Positions 1 to 8,585 of a stretch of 9,469 bases of DNA are shown here, piece after piece. The DNA comes from Saprospiraceae bacterium (GTDB lineage: Bacteria; Bacteroidota; Bacteroidia; Chitinophagales; Saprospiraceae): positions 1 through 9,469 of the forward strand of contig JADZBJ010000351.1 in NCBI GenBank assembly GCA_020852155.1, given 5' to 3'. The position numbers were made by a program, and so were the translations under genes. Below the pieces are notes generated by a model. That model was given only the letters and a program-made list of their open reading frames with translations. It made no database searches and had not been told where the DNA came from. How positions within the stretch are numbered: the stretch's first letter is position 1; every line of letters begins with the position of its first letter.

Positions 1-2958
1 CGTCCGGAAGATTATGCCCTGAAAACGAAGAGCGGCACGGCAAAATACCTGACGAGCATTGGGCTGCTGAATATGAAGCCGTTGGAGGATGGGCCTCAAT
101 TGGAGGCGTTGCTGGATATAGCGACAGAAGCATTAAAACGCAAAGGGGATGATGTCCCGACAAGAGAAAAATGGAAGACGATAGTGCGCGAATTTAGAGG
201 GGAGTTTAATGCTATTAACATACCGGAGTTCCAGCGTGCAGCGCTTGATAAAATTCGCATTGACGGTAGTGATGCTATCGCTGAGGCTCTGATCTGCGGG
301 TACGTTTACCCGGTAGTTGAAAAAACGGAAGAACAGGATAATCATAAAATCCTGCCCCTCAACGGCCTTTACCGCATCAAAATCGAATTAGACGACGACC
401 TCGATCCGCGCAGTGAAAAAACGCGACAACGCATCACCCGCCGCGTACTCAATCGCCTGAATGCCGACCGCGGTTTGTGTCAGGATTTTACACCGCCGCT
501 TTTCGTTCAAAACTGGCACTACTGCCTCTGTCTTGACCTGGAGGTAGATCCAAACATGAACGAGCAACAGGTAGCCGCCAACGTCTTGCACCGCATTCAG
601 GAGTTTATCGTACCGACGGTGCGTTTTTATAATTTTAAGGAAATGCGCCAGAAAGGGCTGCCGTCCGACGGTATTTTCAATGGCCCTTTGCTGAAAAACG
701 GTTTTATCCACGACGACGAACTGAACGCTGCCGAGAAACTACCGCTTTTCATTTATCGCTCCGACCTGCAACGCATCGCTGCCGAAACGCCTGGCGTACT
801 GGATGTCCGCGACCTGCGCATCAAAACGCCCAAGCCTAACGGCGAATACAGTGATGCCTGGCAAATCGAAGTGAAACACCCCGACATGCCTAACCTCAAC
901 GGTCAGCGCATGTTCAAGCCTTTGCTTGACGCTTGCTGCGCCAAAGTGCACATCCTGCGCGACGGCATTCGGCAGACCATCACCGGGCAGCCCCTGGCCG
1001 ATGCGTATAATACTTTGCGGCTGTCTCAACAGGCCATAGGCAGCGGCGAACGCGGCGGCCCGCAAGCGCCCACAGGCATCTATCGCCCCGACCTGAGTGA
1101 ATACCACAGTGTGCAATACGACCTGCCGGAAGTTTATGCCGTGGGTCGCAACCTGCCGCGCCCCGAACAAGCGCACCTGAGCCGTCAGTTGCAGGCGTAC
1201 CTGATGTTTTACGATCAGATTCTGGCCGGTTATCTGGCCCAGTTGGGCGAAGTGAAACGCCTGTTTTCCGTCGAGCAAAATGCCGACGACCCGACACAGG
1301 TATTACAAACCCTGTTCGATGCGCCCGGCGCTATGGAACTCATGGGCGATTTTGCCAGAATGATATTCCCGGCCAGTGCCGCCGGCGCTGTCGGCATTGC
1401 TGTGCAACCCGCCATTCAGGATATTGAGCATAAAATCGAAGCCATTTCATTAAAAATAGCAGAAATACTGGCCAAAAACGCGGATGCTGACGTCAGCGCC
1501 CTGGAAGCGGAAATTACAGCCCTCAACGCCGAAAAAGCATCGCTGGGCCAACTGTCCACGAAAATAGAGCCGCTGATCGGGCAAACATTCGCGGGCCTGA
1601 CCGCCCTCCGACTGGCTTTGTCTGAAAAAATGGGCGAGCGGTATTTCAAAACCTATGCGCGATACGCGGAAGAGGACGTATGGAATGCATTTATTGCCGA
1701 CCCGTCCAACAACATCACCACCGAGCTCGGTTTGATGGCCGACCCGCCAGCGCGTCGTCAGGATCGCCGGAACCGCCTGCTTGACCACTTGATCGCTCGT
1801 TTTGGTGAATCGTTTTCTACCTACGTGGCCACGCTCACCCGCGCCGACGCCGACCCGGAAGACAATCCGTGGCGTCAGGATTTCGGGCAATACCTGCAAG
1901 GCAAGGCCGAATTTTTGACCAGCATTCCGGCGCTCGGCGCAAACCGGGGCCGGGGTTTCAATTACCGCCTGATGAACGACTTGCGCCAGCCAGCCGTTTG
2001 GGACACCACGGACAATATTTCCGGGCTGCATCAACGCGCCTGTGCACTGCTGGGCATACGGACAGATTTCCCAAGCCGAACCCTCTTGGGCGAACTGCCT
2101 TATCGGCTGGAAATCACGCCGCGCAACAACCGCCAGGGGCCGCCCAATTATGTCGTTCAACTGTTTTACCGCAGCAATGCCAACGGTGAAAACCCTTTCG
2201 ATAACGCTGCCATTTTAAGCACCAAGCCGTTCAAGTTAAAATCACAAGCCGAGACTGCGCGTACGGATTTATACCAGAAACTCGACACACCAGGCTTGTT
2301 CAAAGAGCGGGATATTGACGGCGAAAGTGATTTTGTGGAATTGTATTTCGATTACGAAGTCGGCAAATATGACTTCCATTCGCGCCCGATGCCCGTGGAA
2401 AGAACAGGCGAAATGATTAACCAACTGGATGCCCTGCTGACGCCGCCGGCGGCCTGCGATCGTGAAGGCTGTCATTTCATCGAACACATCCTCCTGCGCC
2501 CCGACGACGAATCGGACGACGTCCTGACTATTTCCACGGGCAGCGATGTCCATGAAATGACGACCGACCCATACTCTTTCTGGCTGACCGTGGTGCTGCC
2601 CAAGGAAGCAGGCCGATTCCGCTATGAAGATTTTCGAAACTATACCGAACAGGTGTTCCGGCGCGAAGCGCCCGCGCACATTGCCCTGCGTTTTTGCTGG
2701 CTCACCCGCGACGAGTTGCTGGATTTCGAGCCGCTGCTGGAAGCCTGGCTCGAAGCCAAAGCGCGTTGCCAGCCCAACGACTGCCAGGTGACGGAAAAAG
2801 CCAATGCCCTGATCCTTTGGATGAACGGCCACACCTGCGATTGCGGCAAACCACCGGAAAGTCTGTCGCCTTGTGAAAACCTACCGCAGACACGACGCCT
2901 TCCTTTGGCGATAATGCATACACCGATCAATACGTCGAACCCAAAAAACGGTTTGTGA
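1..2958 (+). CDS. eCIS baseplate wedge-like protein (gp6/baseplate J-like, Afp11/Afp12 type), 5'-partial
   Basis: Structural protein, probably part of the baseplate wedge of a contractile injection particle. Residues are counted from the ATG at 73, but the frame is open to base 1 with plausible coding sequence and that ATG has no ribosome binding site, so the true start is probably upstream. Residues ~100-265 match the baseplate J/gp6-like pattern: GLCQDF (134-139), GIFNGPLLKNGFI (200-212), YRSD (228-231) and a PGV turn. Further family hallmarks are QLQAYLMFYDQILAGYLAQL (372-391), a coiled-coil insert (~447-510), RGRGFNYR (625-632), WDTTDNISGL...LLGI (643-662), FIEHILLRP (802-810), DPYSFW (832-837) and PAHI (867-870). 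Such proteins occur in Bacteroidota eCIS loci, usually as hypothetical or baseplate proteins. No signal peptide is visible, but the true N-terminus is missing. The last ~27 residues look out of frame. Baseplate role likely; Afp11 versus Afp12 is inference from gene order. Confidence 0.82.
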   Translation, partial: RPEDYALKTKSGTAKYLTSIGLLNMKPLEDGPQLEALLDIATEALKRKGDDVPTREKWKTIVREFRGEFNAINIPEFQRAALDKIRIDGSDAIAEALICGYVYPVVEKTEEQDNHKILPLNGLYRIKIELDDDLDPRSEKTRQRITRRVLNRLNADRGLCQDFTPPLFVQNWHYCLCLDLEVDPNMNEQQVAANVLHRIQEFIVPTVRFYNFKEMRQKGLPSDGIFNGPLLKNGFIHDDELNAAEKLPLFIYRSDLQRIAAETPGVLDVRDLRIKTPKPNGEYSDAWQIEVKHPDMPNLNGQRMFKPLLDACCAKVHILRDGIRQTITGQPLADAYNTLRLSQQAIGSGERGGPQAPTGIYRPDLSEYHSVQYDLPEVYAVGRNLPRPEQAHLSRQLQAYLMFYDQILAGYLAQLGEVKRLFSVEQNADDPTQVLQTLFDAPGAMELMGDFARMIFPASAAGAVGIAVQPAIQDIEHKIEAISLKIAEILAKNADADVSALEAEITALNAEKASLGQLSTKIEPLIGQTFAGLTALRLALSEKMGERYFKTYARYAEEDVWNAFIADPSNNITTELGLMADPPARRQDRRNRLLDHLIARFGESFSTYVATLTRADADPEDNPWRQDFGQYLQGKAEFLTSIPALGANRGRGFNYRLMNDLRQPAVWDTTDNISGLHQRACALLGIRTDFPSRTLLGELPYRLEITPRNNRQGPPNYVVQLFYRSNANGENPFDNAAILSTKPFKLKSQAETARTDLYQKLDTPGLFKERDIDGESDFVELYFDYEVGKYDFHSRPMPVERTGEMINQLDALLTPPAACDREGCHFIEHILLRPDDESDDVLTISTGSDVHEMTTDPYSFWLTVVLPKEAGRFRYEDFRNYTEQVFRREAPAHIALRFCWLTRDELLDFEPLLEAWLEAKARCQPNDCQVTEKANALILWMNGHTCDCGKPPESLSPCENLPQTRRLPLAIMHTPINTSNPKNGL

Positions 2959-2975
2959 TCGGCAAACAAGGCTGA
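2876..2975 (+). other. Probable original C-terminus of gene 1 in another frame (frameshift)
   Basis: The gene 1 frame ends at 2958 with a tail rich in uncommon codons (CTA, CGA, ATA, ACA) that does not resemble the family. From 2883 the frame one base back reads TADTTPSFGDNAYTDQYVEP, then KKRFVIGKQG, and stops with TGA at 2973-2975. This looks like a natural tail: the ending resembles the short basic or glycine endings (such as LGKTALG) that I recall from relatives. The upstream frame-3 stop (TGA at 2874) shows it is not an independent ORF. One missing base near 2876-2881, for example an A lost from the GAAAAC run, would join ...SPCE to KPTADTTPSF. The sequence is not a recognisable slippery heptamer, so an assembly error or a real mutation is more likely than programmed frameshifting. 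Confidence 0.55.
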
Positions 2976-3054
2976 AAAAGCCAATATCTTACAAAAAACC
3001 GAACCCAATTGGATTTAATCGAATCATCGAAAAAATCGAACCCATCCTAACGTC
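2976..3054 (+). other. Intergenic spacer between genes 1 and 2
   Basis: Short AT-rich spacer with no supported promoter, Shine-Dalgarno sequence or terminator. The octamer CGAACCCA occurs at 3000-3007 and 3037-3044, and a third copy lies in the end of gene 1 (2936-2943). The spacer also holds one arm of a long-range inverted repeat (3011-3026). Its short length suggests genes 1 and 2 are cotranscribed. Confidence 0.5.
3011..3026 (+). repeat. Inverted repeat arm, left of gene 2
   Basis: GGATTTAATCGAATCA is the exact reverse complement of 8590-8605, so the two copies flank gene 2 in opposite orientation. The surrounding sequence is also rich in ATCGAA-type words, like the GATTCGATT repeats near 8590, so both probably belong to one interspersed intergenic repeat family. 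It may have no function. Confidence 0.7.
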
Positions 3055-6000
3055 ATGGCCAAAAAGAACGCCCTTTCCGCTCCGCCGCCCGGTGATAATT
3101 CAGCCCTGCTCGATGCCTATTTCGCAGCCGTAAAAGTTTTGCGCGACCAACCCAACCGGCTCAACGGAATGCCGCTGGGCAAGGAAATATTCGGAGGTTT
3201 TGACACCCTCGAAAACTACCTGCGCGCGCTGGATGCGCAGGTCAATACCGATGCTGCCACGCTGGCGGCGCTGGAAGCCCTGTTGCGCCAGTACGAAGCG
3301 TTATTGCTGCGCCTTCAAAGTATTGACTTCGATGCCCTGAACCCCGATCGCATTCGTCAGCAAGTGCTGGATGCACTTTCAGGATGGCAGCAACGCATGG
3401 AGGCCGACCTCGCCAACCTGCGCAGTAAAAACGACCAGCAGGACGCACGCCTCGACAGCCTGGAACAACGCCTGAAGGCCATCGCCGATACCCTGGCCGG
3501 TATTGATTTCGAAGGATTAAAACCTGAAAAAATCCGCCAGCAAATCCTCGACGCCCTCGCGCCGTGGCGCAGCGAAATCGGCAATGCCATCATTGCGTTA
3601 CAAACGCAGATGCGCGACCTGATCGGCAAATTCGAAGCCCTTAATGCCGAAGTGGCGCGCATAGCCAGCCTGTTGCAGGGCGTGGATTTCGATGCCCTGA
3701 AACCCGAAAAAATCAAACAACAGGTACTCGACGCCCTTAACGCCTGGCAGCGACAAATCGAAAGCGACCTCAATGCACTGGCCACTCGCCTGACTACCCT
3801 GGAAACCTGCTGCAAAAACGTCGAAGCCAACCTGACGCAGCACGACAACCAACTGAAAACCCACAGCGACGACATCCTCAAACTGAACAACGACCTGAAG
3901 GCGCTGTCCGAAGAAGTCAATCGCATCATTGCCAAAGGCGGCGTTGATCCTGAAGACATCAAAAACCGCGTGCTGGCCGCACTCGAAGCCTGGAAAACAC
4001 AAGTCAACAGCGACATCAGAGCGCTGACTGACCGCCTGATGACCGATGAAAAAACATTAGGCGACCACACGCGCGCCATCGCCGATCTGGAACGCAAAAT
4101 AGCCGAACTCATCGCCAACCCGCCCGGCGGCGGCAATGGCGAACCCGTTGACCTCGAAGCCCTGAAAAACAGCGTCCTCGATGCGCTCAAGGACTGGAAA
4201 AACGACGTGAATCGCCGACTTGGCGAACACGACGCCAAACACCAGACAACGGCCACTCAAATCACTGACCTGAATAATCGCTGGCAAACCATCCAAAGCC
4301 AGTTGAGTGATTTGCAGAAAATCCGCCCGGAGTTGAGCAGTGAAATTGCGCAACTCAAAAACTTGCTGGAAAACCGGATTTCCGCCGCCGAGCAAAAACA
4401 TTCGGCCTTGCAAATTCGCCTGGAAGCCGAAGTAAAACGCCTCGACGCGCGCATTGACGCCATTAAAACCACCGGCGTTGATCCGGCGCAAATCAGGGCC
4501 ATCATCGAAGCCGAATTCAATGCCTGGAAAACAGAAATCATCACGCGTTTCGAACGCGACGAAGCAGAAATCCAGGCGCTGAAAAATGCCCTGCAAGCCC
4601 TGGCCGACCGCGTGTTAGCCCTCGAAACAAAGGGCCTTGACGTGGAAAAAATCCGCGAGTTGATTCAAAAAGAACTGCAAATCATCCAGCAAACCAGCAC
4701 CGAACTCATCCGCAAACTGGAAGAGCGCATCGTCGTGCAACGCAAAATGCTGGAACAATGGCAAATTGAAGTCCTCAACCGCCTCGCAGCCGATGAAGAC
4801 CACCTCGCTCGCCTTGCACTGGCACTCGACGCCCTGCGTTTGCGCGTGGACGGACTGCAACAAGCGGGCGTTGATCCCGACAAAATCCGTACGATCATCC
4901 TCGAAAGCATTGCCGAATGGCAAATGATCGTCAACAATAGTCTGGAGGTCAACAGCAAGCATATCCAGTTGCTCAAAGACCACCTTGATCGCGTATCCGC
5001 CGACCTCGATGCGCTTTCCAAGCGAATGCCCGATGCCGCTACGTTACAACAGCGCATCCTGGAAATGCTCAAATCCTGGCAAACGGCGCTGGAAAACAGC
5101 GTTTCGGGCCTCGACGGGAAAGTCGGCAAAGCACAAACCGACATCGCGCAATTGCGCATCGAACTGAACGACCTCATTTCGCGCGTCAATCAGATCATCC
5201 TGACCGGCGGCACATCTTCGGATATCGAAAAACGCATCCGCGAAGCGATTTTAAGCTGGGAGCAAAAACTGAAAAGCGAACTCGACGCCATCCGCCAGCG
5301 CAACGACGAAGACCGCAAGGGTTTGTTGCAACTGCGCAGTACCCTGGACGCCTTGCAGGAACGCGTACGCCTGATCGAAATCCGGGATTTTGTCAGTGAA
5401 GTCAAAGCCGCGCTCGAAACGACGTTTAATGAAATCCGCGGACTCGCCAATCAGGCGCTTCAGCGGGCCAATGCCGTCGGCGACGAACTCGACAAACTCA
5501 CCCGAAAAGGCGGCGCACTGGATGTCCTTGAAAAGCAGATTCATCTGTTGGCCGATCAATTGAAAACCAAATTAGATGAAAAACAGGTGCGCGCCCTGCT
5601 CAACCCGATCAGCGAAGACATTCAATCGCTGCGGCTGTGGGCTGAAAAGCAGGTCAAACTGCTTACCAACAAGCACCTCGGACAAGAGGAAGCCCTCGAA
5701 GACCTGCGCCTGGCCGATGAAAATATCAACAAGCGCATAGATCAGGCCCTGCTTGAAACGGGTCAGGCCATTCAAAAAGAAACCGACCAGCGCAAGGACG
5801 CCGACGAGCGCCTTGAAAAACGCCTGGATAAAAACACCGGCATCCTGAACGACAAAATTGCCGATGTAGATCGCCGGTCTGACGCACGCCTTGACCTCGT
5901 GGAATCCCGCCTGAATGCCGACGACCGCGACGACAAGGCCATGGAAACACGCCTTCGCGCCGCCATTGGTCAGGAAGGCCGGGAACGCTCGGACGAAGAC

Positions 6001-8532
6001 GAAAAAATCCGCGAACGCCTCGACGATTTGCAGTCGCAGATTGACAACTGGAAGCCCGATGAAAGCGGCGACGTGGCCGATCGTTTGGCGCGTCGTTGCC
6101 TGAATGGCCGCGGCATCATCTGTGGCTTTGACGTTTGGCATGGCCGCAAATTCACGATTTACGTCGGCCCTGGCGCAGGCGTCACCTCCGACGGCCACCT
6201 GATGATGTGGCGTAGTACCACGCATTTCACGCATTTCAAAACATTTGACAACGCCGAGGCATATCCGTTTTTTGTAGAAAAAACAGATAAAAAAGGCCAG
6301 AAAAAGGCTTTCAAGGTTTGGCAACTCGTCGCTGAAACAGAAGACGAAACCCAACCGGGCGTGGCGCCGCTTTCGCCGCAAAAACGCGACGAACTGGATC
6401 GGCCATTTATCCAGAACAAGATCGTGATAGCCATCCTGCCTGACGAAATGCACCCTTCGCCGCAGGAAGTCACGTTCGTACTCATGCACCGCGACGATGC
6501 CGTGGCTGCCATGTACCGCCGCCACGAGTTGCAACTCGAAGTAGCCGCTCACCCCGACGATGATTTTCTGTACCACGAGCCGCACAGTCCGCTGGATGAA
6601 CTTTCAACCGAACGCGATATTCGACTGGCTTTGCAGCCCGAACTTTCATTGGCTGAAATTCCGCTGCCGCGCTTCGGTTTTCATCAGCCTGACGATTGTT
6701 CGCCGATGGACATTGAGGCTACGGATTTTCCGCATCCCATAGAAGATATTGGGGCGTTGTTCATCCATTATTCGGGCATTTGTTCCGACGTTTTCCGAAA
6801 GGTTCAAAAGGAAATGGGCCGTGTGACAGAAATGTATCACCGTCTGTTATTTCCGCAATTTTCGGAAACGCATTTTCAAAAAGCCCTTGACGTACTCGAC
6901 GAAAAATGGACGGATTATCAGTCTTTTTGTAAAATCAATGCCACCAACCCAGAACTGGATGCCCGGCATTTCATTCAATATTTTTACGATTGGGCGCGCG
7001 ACCTGCTGGCTGCTTACCACGAACTCCGCACTGAATTGTTGCAGCTCATGGCGGCTTGTTGCATACGCGACGAAAACGACCCGCGCGCGCAACACCCCCG
7101 CCACCTGATGCTCGGACTGGCCATGCGCGACGAACACGACGGACTGGCTTCGCCGCTTCGACACGAATTTGCGCAACCGCCCATTTACAACGGCAATGCG
7201 GCGCGACTGGAAACCTGTCGCCTGTATTTCAAGCGCTGGTTTTTGCTCCTCAGCGGGTTTGTCCTGCCGGTGCATCCCGACCCGGATATCAACCCGGTTT
7301 GTCATCGCGACGAAGACGGCGAGTATCCGATTTTGCCGGAGTACGATCAGTTGAAAATCACGCCCGGACGCGGTTATTTCCATGCGTTGAGCCGCCAGAG
7401 CATTCCGTTTTACTACCTCGTTTCGCTGGGTACGCAATCGGTGCATCGCTACTGGGATTATCGGCGCAGCAAAACGGCCTCCGAGCACCAGCATTTGTGC
7501 TACCACGCGAATGACAGTTCGGAGAGTTACAGCGCGTTGCCGCATGTCATCCGGCCGTTGCATTATTCGCTGGATGGTTACGATTTTTACCGCATCGAAG
7601 GGCATATTGGCAAGAGCGAAGTAAAAATTCGCGGGCCGTTCAAGGAAGGCGAGGCGGTTCCGACCTACGGAGTCGTGAAGGCGCTGGAGTTTTTAGTGAA
7701 AAAATACAACCTCGATTTTGATGTAAAACCCGTCAAGATCACGGAATTGCAAACCCTGGCAAAGCCGCAACCTTATACCCTTGGCACAGACCAGAATCAG
7801 GTATCTGCTTATTCATTTGATCTGTCATACCTCGGCGCCGAGCATCTGGCGGGCGTCCCCAAAGGCGGAACGTTTGTGTTGGTGACCGACGATGCCGGGA
7901 AGGTGCTGGCTGATTTTGCTTTGCCTTATCGGTTCTGTGAAAAGAATATTGAAACGACGCCAACGCCCGTTTGTGGTCTGCAATTGGATGTGCGCCCGGC
8001 GGGGCCTTGCGACGGCAGCACGATGAATGTCAACTTTACGGTTGAAGCGACCAATCCTGTTGGGAAAAATTTCAAACTATTCGACGGGTCTGCGGAAATG
8101 AGCGGCTCTCCTTTTGCCTATCAGCCGGGCGGTAAAACCGTTGTCACACTAATCTTGTCGCCCGACGGGCGAGAACACACTTATACCGTTGTGGATGATA
8201 CCAATCCAGAGTGCAAAGCATCGATGAAGGTTACCCTGCCTGTTTGTGATTGCCAGATAAAAATTGAAGAAGTCGGACGAGAAGTTACCACTCCTGGGCA
8301 GCAAGTTCTCATTCGTTTCAAAGTCAGTGCTAACAAGTTTGCTGGGCGTAAGGCATTTATCGTCACTTTCGATAATGAACCACCTGCGACCATGAATTAT
8401 ACGGGCGATGAAACTGCGGTCGAACACGTCTTTCCGATAGACCGTGGAAATCATAACGTTACGGTTCAGGATACTATTCAAACCAACTGTTCGACTAAAC
8501 TGGAATTCAATACGAATAGTAACCTTAGTTGA
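3055..8532 (+). CDS. Giant segmented coiled-coil fibre/spike-like eCIS protein with C-terminal Ig-like tip
   Basis: 1825-residue protein at the position of the tail fibre gene (afp13-like) between baseplate and tape-measure genes. The start is the first ATG after an in-frame TAA at 3016; there is no Shine-Dalgarno sequence. Residues 1-~60 form a possible anchor. Residues ~60-1000 are long charged heptads broken by ten hinge-helix motifs, (V/I)D..(K/E)I...VLDAL..W, with Trp (or equivalent) at 111, 171, 231, 313, 381, 491, 544 (Ile), 622, 675 and 735. A hinge-free charged segment (~760-999) carries two similar blocks starting AI at 905 and 970. A globular region follows: GRGIICGFDVWHG (from 1018), GAGVTSDGHLMM, HPRHLMLG (from 1347), IPFYY (1450-1454) and FYRIEGHIGK (1511-1520). 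The last two resemble a Bacteroidota eCIS-associated hypothetical family known to me only by motif. Residues 1640-1820 are two Ig-like domains. No signal peptide or membrane segment is visible. Fibre or receptor-binding role is inferred from architecture and synteny; another structural role is possible. Confidence 0.8.
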   Translation: MAKKNALSAPPPGDNSALLDAYFAAVKVLRDQPNRLNGMPLGKEIFGGFDTLENYLRALDAQVNTDAATLAALEALLRQYEALLLRLQSIDFDALNPDRIRQQVLDALSGWQQRMEADLANLRSKNDQQDARLDSLEQRLKAIADTLAGIDFEGLKPEKIRQQILDALAPWRSEIGNAIIALQTQMRDLIGKFEALNAEVARIASLLQGVDFDALKPEKIKQQVLDALNAWQRQIESDLNALATRLTTLETCCKNVEANLTQHDNQLKTHSDDILKLNNDLKALSEEVNRIIAKGGVDPEDIKNRVLAALEAWKTQVNSDIRALTDRLMTDEKTLGDHTRAIADLERKIAELIANPPGGGNGEPVDLEALKNSVLDALKDWKNDVNRRLGEHDAKHQTTATQITDLNNRWQTIQSQLSDLQKIRPELSSEIAQLKNLLENRISAAEQKHSALQIRLEAEVKRLDARIDAIKTTGVDPAQIRAIIEAEFNAWKTEIITRFERDEAEIQALKNALQALADRVLALETKGLDVEKIRELIQKELQIIQQTSTELIRKLEERIVVQRKMLEQWQIEVLNRLAADEDHLARLALALDALRLRVDGLQQAGVDPDKIRTIILESIAEWQMIVNNSLEVNSKHIQLLKDHLDRVSADLDALSKRMPDAATLQQRILEMLKSWQTALENSVSGLDGKVGKAQTDIAQLRIELNDLISRVNQIILTGGTSSDIEKRIREAILSWEQKLKSELDAIRQRNDEDRKGLLQLRSTLDALQERVRLIEIRDFVSEVKAALETTFNEIRGLANQALQRANAVGDELDKLTRKGGALDVLEKQIHLLADQLKTKLDEKQVRALLNPISEDIQSLRLWAEKQVKLLTNKHLGQEEALEDLRLADENINKRIDQALLETGQAIQKETDQRKDADERLEKRLDKNTGILNDKIADVDRRSDARLDLVESRLNADDRDDKAMETRLRAAIGQEGRERSDEDEKIRERLDDLQSQIDNWKPDESGDVADRLARRCLNGRGIICGFDVWHGRKFTIYVGPGAGVTSDGHLMMWRSTTHFTHFKTFDNAEAYPFFVEKTDKKGQKKAFKVWQLVAETEDETQPGVAPLSPQKRDELDRPFIQNKIVIAILPDEMHPSPQEVTFVLMHRDDAVAAMYRRHELQLEVAAHPDDDFLYHEPHSPLDELSTERDIRLALQPELSLAEIPLPRFGFHQPDDCSPMDIEATDFPHPIEDIGALFIHYSGICSDVFRKVQKEMGRVTEMYHRLLFPQFSETHFQKALDVLDEKWTDYQSFCKINATNPELDARHFIQYFYDWARDLLAAYHELRTELLQLMAACCIRDENDPRAQHPRHLMLGLAMRDEHDGLASPLRHEFAQPPIYNGNAARLETCRLYFKRWFLLLSGFVLPVHPDPDINPVCHRDEDGEYPILPEYDQLKITPGRGYFHALSRQSIPFYYLVSLGTQSVHRYWDYRRSKTASEHQHLCYHANDSSESYSALPHVIRPLHYSLDGYDFYRIEGHIGKSEVKIRGPFKEGEAVPTYGVVKALEFLVKKYNLDFDVKPVKITELQTLAKPQPYTLGTDQNQVSAYSFDLSYLGAEHLAGVPKGGTFVLVTDDAGKVLADFALPYRFCEKNIETTPTPVCGLQLDVRPAGPCDGSTMNVNFTVEATNPVGKNFKLFDGSAEMSGSPFAYQPGGKTVVTLILSPDGREHTYTVVDDTNPECKASMKVTLPVCDCQIKIEEVGREVTTPGQQVLIRFKVSANKFAGRKAFIVTFDNEPPATMNYTGDETAVEHVFPIDRGNHNVTVQDTIQTNCSTKLEFNTNSNLS
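3322..5259 (+). repeat. Ten in-frame copies of a hinge plus VLDAL..W motif (coding repeat)
   Basis: Within gene 2, a motif of about 17-22 residues recurs, e.g. IDFDALNPDRIRQQVLDAL at residue 90, and near-copies at 150 and 210. Later copies shorten the front (VDPEDIKNRVLAALEAW at 297, VDLEALKNSVLDALKDW at 365, VDPAQIRAIIEAEFNAW at 475, VDPDKIRTIILESIAEW at 606) and diverge (528; the copies ending at W675 and W735). Most are preceded by Gly/Pro-containing hinges (GGVDP, NPPGGGNG, LTGGTSSD) and followed by heptads and a short W(Q/K) helix. Spacing between Trp positions is exactly 60 residues for copies 1-2, 2-3 and 9-10, and 53-110 elsewhere. Tandem duplication followed by divergence is the simplest origin. 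Confidence 0.8.
7972..8529 (+). other. Two tandem Ig-like beta-sandwich domains at the C-terminus of gene 2
   Basis: Residues 1640-1732 and 1733-1820 look like two diverged copies of one all-beta domain. Each opens with Cys and alternating hydrophobics (CGLQLDV, CQIKIEE) and closes with a matching strand pair containing Cys (YTVVDDTNPECKASMKVTL against VTVQDTIQTNCSTKLEF). Cysteines lie at 1640, 1652, 1720, 1731, 1733 and 1812. Such domains at the end of fibre proteins often bind surfaces. Codons here use A/T in third position more than in the coiled coil. The fold call comes from the strand pattern only. Confidence 0.55.
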
Positions 8533-8585
8533 CAGTACTTGAAATTCCGCGTTCTTTTTTACCACTAAGACACGGAGAATTGACT

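Noticed and set aside
73..75. ATG at 73 as the true start of gene 1
   Set aside because: The same frame is open and coding-like back to base 1 and no ribosome binding site precedes this ATG. An upstream start outside the window is more likely.
2871..2884. Programmed -1 frameshift at the end of gene 1
   Set aside because: TGT GAA AAC CTA does not form a slippery X XXY YYZ heptamer and no downstream pseudoknot is apparent. An indel explains the pattern better.
2970..2982. Hairpin GGCT-GAAAA-AGCC as a terminator after gene 1
   Set aside because: The stem is only four base pairs with no following T-run, and it overlaps the probable original gene end.
5572..6585. Long antisense ORF (337 codons) and other minus-strand ORFs within genes 1 and 2
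   Set aside because: They mirror the sense genes' codon bias, lack recognisable domains and lie fully inside well-supported genes.
8524..8569. CTTAGT/ACTAAG inverted pair with a T6 run as terminator of gene 2
   Set aside because: A six-base AT-rich stem with a 34-base loop, with the T-run inside the loop, is not a credible terminator.
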